From Holosporales bacterium (GTDB taxonomy: Bacteria; Pseudomonadota; Alphaproteobacteria; RUG11792): a stretch of DNA of 9,341 bases. The translations under genes were made by a program, and so were the position numbers. This document shows positions 4,909-9,341 of this stretch, in pieces. The stretch spans positions 1 through 9,341 of the forward strand of contig JAITFF010000028.1 of assembly GCA_031281515.1 (NCBI GenBank), in the 5' to 3' direction. Each line of letters opens with the position of its first letter. The stretch's first letter is position 1. The notes beneath the pieces are model-generated. The model ran no database searches and was not told the DNA's origin. It saw only the letters and a program-made list of their open reading frames with translations.

Positions 4909-5864
4909 GAACCGTCATAAACAACATCGCAACGTATTTACCGTCGAGGGTGGTCACTAATGATGATCTGTCGAAGACCCTCGATACATCTCATGAATGG
5001 ATTCTAACGAGGACTGGTATCGAACGGCGCCACCTGGTCTCCGATGGCGAATTTGCATCGGATCTGGGAATTGTCGCCGCGAAGAGGGTCATCGAACAGG
5101 CCGATTTTGATCCAGCAAATCTTGATGCCATTATCGTATCAACGACGACGGCGGATCGCCACTTTCCATCTTGTGGAGCCAGGATACAAGGGGAAATCGG
5201 GGCGGTAAAGGCCTTTGCCTTCGACGTTGGGGCCGCATGTGCTGGATTCATTTACAGTCTCACAATTGCCGACAGCCTAATTAAAGGCGCAAATCTGAAA
5301 AACATATTATTGGTGTGCTGCGAAACCCTCTCTCGGTTCGTCGATTGGACGGATCGCTCAACTTGCGTTCTATTCGGAGACGGGGCAGGTGCTCTCCTCC
5401 TACAATCATCTAATGATGATCATCGCGGGATTATCTCGACGAAGCTGTATACGGATGGTTCCAAGGAAAAGTACAATAGCATCCTTGCCCACAACGGACC
5501 GCAGAATGATCACAGAGGATACACGACTATGAAAGGCCAATCTGTCTTTAAATATGCCATCGAATGTATGGATCAATCAGTTACAGAGATTCTAACTGAA
5601 AATGATATGACATTCGATGATGTTGACTGGATAATCCCTCATCAAGCCAATCGCAGGATCTTGGAATCTCTATGCAAAATGAAAAATTTTCCGCCTGAAA
5701 AGATGATCATTACGACGAATGAACATGCGAACACGTCGTCTGCATCGATACCACTCGCGATGGGATATGGAATCGAGAGCGGCATGATTAAACGAGGCCA
5801 TACGATCCTGCTGACGGCACTTGGTGCTGGCCTGGTCTGGGGATCAGCAATATTAAGATTATGA
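4905..5864 (+). CDS. fabH: 3-oxoacyl-ACP synthase III (FabH)
   Basis: FabH condenses acetyl-CoA with malonyl-ACP to start type II fatty acid synthesis in the cytosol. The 319-aa protein has the thiolase fold and the complete catalytic triad: C112 in DVGAACAGFIYSL, H246 in IIPHQANRRI and N276 in EHANTSSASIPLA. The C-terminal GAGLVWGSAILRL is the usual closing strand with the GxG(L/F)xWG motif. Near the start, SHEWILTRTGIERRH matches the substrate-gate region. Length is normal (about 317-330). The start codon shares bases with the plsX stop (ATGA at 4905-4908). The usual GNTS before the Asn segment is here ANTS, a mild variation that leaves the Asn intact. Confidence 0.97.
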   Translation: MRTVINNIATYLPSRVVTNDDLSKTLDTSHEWILTRTGIERRHLVSDGEFASDLGIVAAKRVIEQADFDPANLDAIIVSTTTADRHFPSCGARIQGEIGAVKAFAFDVGAACAGFIYSLTIADSLIKGANLKNILLVCCETLSRFVDWTDRSTCVLFGDGAGALLLQSSNDDHRGIISTKLYTDGSKEKYNSILAHNGPQNDHRGYTTMKGQSVFKYAIECMDQSVTEILTENDMTFDDVDWIIPHQANRRILESLCKMKNFPPEKMIITTNEHANTSSASIPLAMGYGIESGMIKRGHTILLTALGAGLVWGSAILRL

Positions 5865-5888
5865 GCAATTCGGTTCTTTAGAAATAAA

Positions 5889-5894
5889 AAGGAG
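5889..5894 (+). promoter_or_regulatory. Strong ribosome-binding site of the HIT gene
   Basis: AAGGAG lies 7 bp before ATG 5902 and is the best Shine-Dalgarno match in the window that precedes a gene. It fixes the HIT-family start and hints at higher translation than the neighbouring genes, most of which have weak sites. Confidence 0.75.
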
Positions 5895-5901
5895 ATTTGG
5901 T

Positions 5902-6261
5902 ATGCAGTACGATCCAAATAATGTGTTTTATAAAATAATTCATAAGGAAATAGGGGCCAACATAGTTTTGGAAGGGGAACATTACCTAGCCATTCACGAT
6001 ATAGCCCCCAGGGCCTCGGTCCACATCCTCATGATTCCAAAGGGAAATTACGTCGACTACTATGATTTTGCAACGAACGCATCTCCCGAGGAAATAATTG
6101 ATTTTCATGATGGGTTATCTGAAATAATCAAGATGATGCAGCTAGATGTTGGAGGATTCAAACTAATCTCCAATGCCGGAGCGTTCGAATACCGATCACT
6201 CGAAAGGCAGCAGGTAATGCATATGCACGTTCATATTCTGGGAAATCTTCACTCAGAATGA
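5902..6261 (+). CDS. HIT family (HinT-like) nucleotide hydrolase
   Basis: A 119-aa histidine-triad protein. HinT-type members hydrolyse adenosine phosphoramidates and acyl- or aminoacyl-adenylates to AMP. The triad is H107-M-H109-V-H111-I-L near the C-terminus; by homology with Hint1 the middle residue, H109, is the nucleophile. The N-terminal half shows the usual NNVFYKIIHKEI, VLEGEHYLAIHDI and APRASVHILMIPK blocks, and N91 lies in the KLISNAG strand. The usual GQ(S/E)V before the triad is here RQQV, a minor difference. Length is that of a one-domain HIT protein. It starts 37 bp after fabH and ends 33 bp before ileS, on the same strand with no terminator visible, so it is probably in the same transcript. 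Confidence 0.93.
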   Translation: MQYDPNNVFYKIIHKEIGANIVLEGEHYLAIHDIAPRASVHILMIPKGNYVDYYDFATNASPEEIIDFHDGLSEIIKMMQLDVGGFKLISNAGAFEYRSLERQQVMHMHVHILGNLHSE

Positions 6262-6281
6262 TGATAAGAAGAGATACTTTT

Positions 6282-6308
6282 ATGGAAAATTCTTATGGAA
6301 AAAAATGA
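6282..6308 (+). CDS. Possible eight-codon mini-ORF overlapping the ileS start
   Basis: ATG 6282 opens a frame coding MENSYGKK that stops at TGA 6306-6308, beyond the ileS ATG at 6295 and in another frame. The purine-rich AAGAAGAGA (about 6266-6274) lies 8 bp before this ATG but about 20 bp before the ileS ATG, so it fits the mini-ORF better. The two starts sit in a short duplication, TATGGAAAA at 6281-6289 and 6294-6302. It may be a leader that tunes ileS translation, or chance. Confidence 0.25.
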   Translation: MENSYGKK

Positions 6309-9105
6309 AACAAAAGAATTAAAAGATTCTGTTTTTCTGCCGAAAACGAGCTTCCCAATGCGGGGGAATCTGAAGCATCTTGAGCCATCTATCGCTGAAG
6401 AATGGGATAACAGTAATCTTTTTCAAATGATTCAAGATGTCTCAAAGGACAGGAAGAAATTTATTTTGCATTTTGGTCCGCCTTACGCGAATGGCCATAT
6501 TCATATAGGGCATGCCCTAATTGGAATCCTGAAGGACGCCGTCGTTAAATCGTATCGCATGGCTGGATATGATGCACCATTAGTCATCGGCTGGGATTGT
6601 CATGGTCTGCCGATCGAATGGAAAATAGAAGAATTGTATTTAAAACAGAAAAAGAAAAGAGAAGATATTCCAATACCGGAATTTATGTCAAAATGCAGAG
6701 AATTTGCTGAGTATTGGTCTGGTATTCAGAAAGAAGAATTCAAAAAACTCGGAATTATTGCTGATTTTCAGAATTCATATAGTACGATGAATAGAGAATC
6801 AGAGGCTATTATCTGTTCCAAATTTTTCGAAATCGTCCGGAAGGGACTGGTGTATCGCGGGAAAAAACCGGTCATGTGGTCGGTCGTTGAAAAAACGGCC
6901 CTCGCTGAAGCGGAATTGGTTTATCAGGATAAGGTAAGCGACGCCATTTTCGTTAAATTTCCGGTCATTAAGGCGAAAGATGAAAGCTTAATTGGTGCAT
7001 TCGCCGTTATCTGGACAACGACTCCATGGACAATCCCCGGAAATAAAGCCATCGCTTATTCAAAAGATTTCGAGTATTCAGTCGTCAAGATTGCGGAATC
7101 TCATATTATTATTATGGCAACCGAACTAGTAGAGCCCGTATTACAGGAAATTGGGATTCAGGAGTATAGGATAGTCAGGACATTGTCGGGAAGTGAGTTA
7201 GATGGAATAGTTTGTGAGCATCCTCTGAAAAATCTCGGATTTGACGCCGCAATCAGGTTCCTTCCAGCGTCCCATGTTACAATCGATACGGGCACGGGAC
7301 TTGTTCATACAGCTCCTGCCCACGGCCTCGAGGATTTTATACTGGGCAAAGAGTATGATCTCCCCATTGAGAACGTCGTCGAAGCCGATGGGCTGCTATC
7401 TGATGACCTACCCTATTTTCGTGGTAAACACGTATTTAAGGTTAATCCAAAAATTATAGAAGCGCTGGATAAAGCGGGAAATTTGCTATTTGCGTCCAAA
7501 TTGACTCACAGCTATCCACACTCCTGGAGATCTAATGCTCCTCTCATCTTTAGAACCACAACTCAATGGTTTATATCGATTTCAGACATTCGGGAGAAAC
7601 TACTGTCTGAAATAGATAAAACGGAATGGTTCCCCAGTGAATATGTAAACCGCATCAGAAGCATGGTCGAAAAACGCCCAGATTGGTGCGTATCGAGACA
7701 ACGTATCTGGGGTGTTCCAATCGCACTATTCGTCGATAAAAAAACGAACAACATTTTGGTGGACAATGATGTATTTGATAGGATCGTAGAAACTTTCAGG
7801 GACGAAGGAATCGAATCTTGGCACATCAAACCGGCAGAATATTTTCTCGGAAATAAGTATGATCCAAAAGATTATCTACAGATAACCGACACTTTGGAAG
7901 TATGGTTCGATAGTGCCTGTTCTCATCACTATGTCCTGGAACACAGACCTGATCTCGAATGGCCAGCAGACCTATATTTCGAGGGATCTGACCAACATCG
8001 TGGATGGTTCCAATCTTCTCTCGTCGAATCGGTCTGTACGACTGGAAGAGCACCGTATAAGCAGGTTGCGACGAACGGATTCGTCCTCGATAAAGATGGG
8101 AGAAAAATGTCGAAATCGGTCGGGAATGTGGTATCTCCCGACGATATCATTGGCAAATTAGGGGCAGATGTCCTGAGGCTCTGGTGCCTCAATTCAGATT
8201 ATTCAGAAGATATGAGGATTGGAGATGAAATTCTCGGCAGGCAGCAGGATGTCTATCGTCGATTTAGAAACACATTGAGGTATCTGCTGGGAGTGATATC
8301 CTGCTATGATCCGCTCATTACGATCGATTACAACGATTTACCAGAACTCGAGAAGGTTGTTCTCCATCAACTACATGAACTCGATTCTCTCCACAAAGAA
8401 TCGATAAAGAAATACGAATTTCAGTACTTTTGTTCCGCACTACATTCATTTTGCGCTAACGATTTATCTGCTTTCTACTTCGATATTCGGAAGGACACTG
8501 TGTATTGCGATGATGAAAGCAGTATAAAGAGGCGTTCATGTATTAACGTCATGCACGAACTTTTCGTTTTTATTTCACATTGGTTAGCTCCAATTTTGTC
8601 ATTCACAGCCGAGGAAGCCTGGCTTTGTTATCCGTTGAACGTCAAAAAGAAAAGCATCCATCTGGAAACATTCCCAAAAATTCGTGATGAATGGCATAAT
8701 CCGGAGATAGCATCGAAATGGCGTTTTATCAAAGAGATTAGAAAGAATGTTACGGAATCAATGGAAATCGAGAGATCGGCTAAGGTAATAGGTTCCAGTC
8801 TTGAGGCAGAGATTCAGATATATATCGCTGGTCAACCAGAAAAGGTAAAACGGCTGGCTGGAATAGATTTAGCAGAATTAGCGATAGTCTCTAAGGTGGC
8901 GATAATCGGGGCGCAGATGCCACGTACTGCGGCATACCACGAAGGTACTGGGGTCGGGATTGTGGTCATGAAGGCAGATGGTACGAAATGCGAAAGATGC
9001 TGGAAAGTGTCGTCGGAGACGTCAAAACACAGTATACCACTGTACGGAGAGGTTACTGTATGCCCGAGATGTTTAAAAAATTTACTGAGACAGTCTCATG
9101 ATTAG
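6295..9105 (+). CDS. ileS: Isoleucyl-tRNA synthetase
   Basis: A class I aminoacyl-tRNA synthetase, 936 aa, close to the 938 aa of E. coli IleS, which charges tRNA-Ile in the cytosol. The Rossmann domain has the HIGH motif at H70-I-G-H73, and KMSKS is at 604-608 (GRKMSKSVGN). The CP1 editing domain shows the TTTPWTIPGN motif and a GTGLVHTAPAHG segment. GWDCHGLPIEWKIE and EVWFDSACSH are further family blocks. The C-terminus has a zinc-binding knuckle with C899/C902 (CERCW) and C923/C926 (CPRC), typical of the bacterial, mupirocin-sensitive-type IleS. The ATG at 6295 has GGA 8 bp upstream and overlaps the MENSYGKK mini-ORF. The lspA gene that often follows ileS is absent; a decayed transposase follows. 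No frame damage is seen. Confidence 0.98.
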   Translation: MEKNETKELKDSVFLPKTSFPMRGNLKHLEPSIAEEWDNSNLFQMIQDVSKDRKKFILHFGPPYANGHIHIGHALIGILKDAVVKSYRMAGYDAPLVIGWDCHGLPIEWKIEELYLKQKKKREDIPIPEFMSKCREFAEYWSGIQKEEFKKLGIIADFQNSYSTMNRESEAIICSKFFEIVRKGLVYRGKKPVMWSVVEKTALAEAELVYQDKVSDAIFVKFPVIKAKDESLIGAFAVIWTTTPWTIPGNKAIAYSKDFEYSVVKIAESHIIIMATELVEPVLQEIGIQEYRIVRTLSGSELDGIVCEHPLKNLGFDAAIRFLPASHVTIDTGTGLVHTAPAHGLEDFILGKEYDLPIENVVEADGLLSDDLPYFRGKHVFKVNPKIIEALDKAGNLLFASKLTHSYPHSWRSNAPLIFRTTTQWFISISDIREKLLSEIDKTEWFPSEYVNRIRSMVEKRPDWCVSRQRIWGVPIALFVDKKTNNILVDNDVFDRIVETFRDEGIESWHIKPAEYFLGNKYDPKDYLQITDTLEVWFDSACSHHYVLEHRPDLEWPADLYFEGSDQHRGWFQSSLVESVCTTGRAPYKQVATNGFVLDKDGRKMSKSVGNVVSPDDIIGKLGADVLRLWCLNSDYSEDMRIGDEILGRQQDVYRRFRNTLRYLLGVISCYDPLITIDYNDLPELEKVVLHQLHELDSLHKESIKKYEFQYFCSALHSFCANDLSAFYFDIRKDTVYCDDESSIKRRSCINVMHELFVFISHWLAPILSFTAEEAWLCYPLNVKKKSIHLETFPKIRDEWHNPEIASKWRFIKEIRKNVTESMEIERSAKVIGSSLEAEIQIYIAGQPEKVKRLAGIDLAELAIVSKVAIIGAQMPRTAAYHEGTGVGIVVMKADGTKCERCWKVSSETSKHSIPLYGEVTVCPRCLKNLLRQSHD

Positions 9106-9198
9106 ACTCTCTCTAAGACCATCCTTTGTAAATTAACTAACCTGAGTTTCGTATAAGGACCGAGAAAAACCCTAGAAAAACGGGAGCGGAACGCATAG

Positions 9199-9341
9199 AG
9201 TACGTATGACTTTAGAATCAGGAGAAACAAAGTATTTAAAGGTATAGCTAAGAGAGGTAAAACAAGTACAGGGTGGTTCTTCCGATACTTTACTACATAA
9301 AGGTATAGAACTTATAACGAATGTTAAAAAAGGCATGAAGA
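9199..9341 (+). pseudogene. Decayed IS982-like transposase remnant (runs off the edge)
   Basis: In one frame from 9199 the DNA reads STYDFRIRRNKVFKG then IAKRGKTSTGWFF, which matches the central part of IS982-family DDE transposases (pattern DST..VC..RR..HKVFKG.A.RGK.S.GWFFGFKLHL). A stop codon at 9196-9198 sits where the conserved Asp before ST should be. Right after GWFF the homology stops, and in the next frame (from 9284) it resumes with DTLLHKGIELITNVKKGMK, a part that normally lies some 50 residues further on. So an internal stretch of about 150-170 bp is missing and the frame has shifted. No terminal inverted repeat is visible in the window. The 93 bp between ileS and this fragment show no other gene and no clear terminator. 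The family call is from remembered motifs. Confidence 0.7.

Noticed and set aside
9087..9097. GAGACAGTCTC at the end of ileS as a terminator
   Set aside because: The palindrome has a one-base centre, lies within the coding region and has no T-run after it.
1..9341. A CRISPR array, toxin-antitoxin pair or defence island
   Set aside because: No regularly spaced repeats and no recognisable nuclease, toxin or antitoxin pair; all other genes are housekeeping.

Overview
The window looks like chromosomal DNA from an alphaproteobacterium, most plausibly a host-associated one of the Holosporales/Rickettsiales type. Evidence seen directly: an rpmF-plsX-fabH block, a lone small exonuclease VII subunit gene, moderate GC, rather short intergenic gaps, a decayed insertion-sequence transposase, and two small genes for Myb/SANT-type DNA-binding proteins, one resembling a eukaryotic R2R3 Myb. 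The lineage is an inference from this mix, not a proven assignment.

Layout. Positions 2-88 hold the last codons of an unrecognised + strand gene. It converges on typA/bipA (130-1962, minus). TypA and xseB (2057-2254, plus) diverge from a 94-bp gap containing a near-symmetric pair of extended -10 elements. Next come a GcrA/Myb-like small protein (2435-2674) and a two-repeat Myb-like protein (2768-3412) with a possible N-terminal export signal, a basic AT-hook/NLS-like segment and a poly-proline tail. A roughly 215-bp gap follows, with alternative hairpins and a promoter. Then a housekeeping run on the + strand: rpmF (L32), a terminator/attenuator-like hairpin, plsX, fabH (ATGA overlap with plsX), a HIT-family hydrolase and ileS. 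After ileS lies a broken, internally deleted IS982-like transposase that runs off the right end.

How the genes fit together. PlsX makes acyl-phosphate for phospholipid synthesis and FabH starts fatty acid chains, so with rpmF they form the well-known ribosome/lipid cluster. The HIT protein and IleS follow closely and may be co-transcribed; both handle adenylate chemistry. TypA is a ribosome-associated GTPase. The two Myb-like genes are the accessory element. They have no obvious role in this cluster, and the larger one is the best candidate here for something new, possibly a DNA-binding effector acting on a eukaryotic host. Secretion and host targeting are hypotheses only; the Myb resemblance itself is visible in the sequence.
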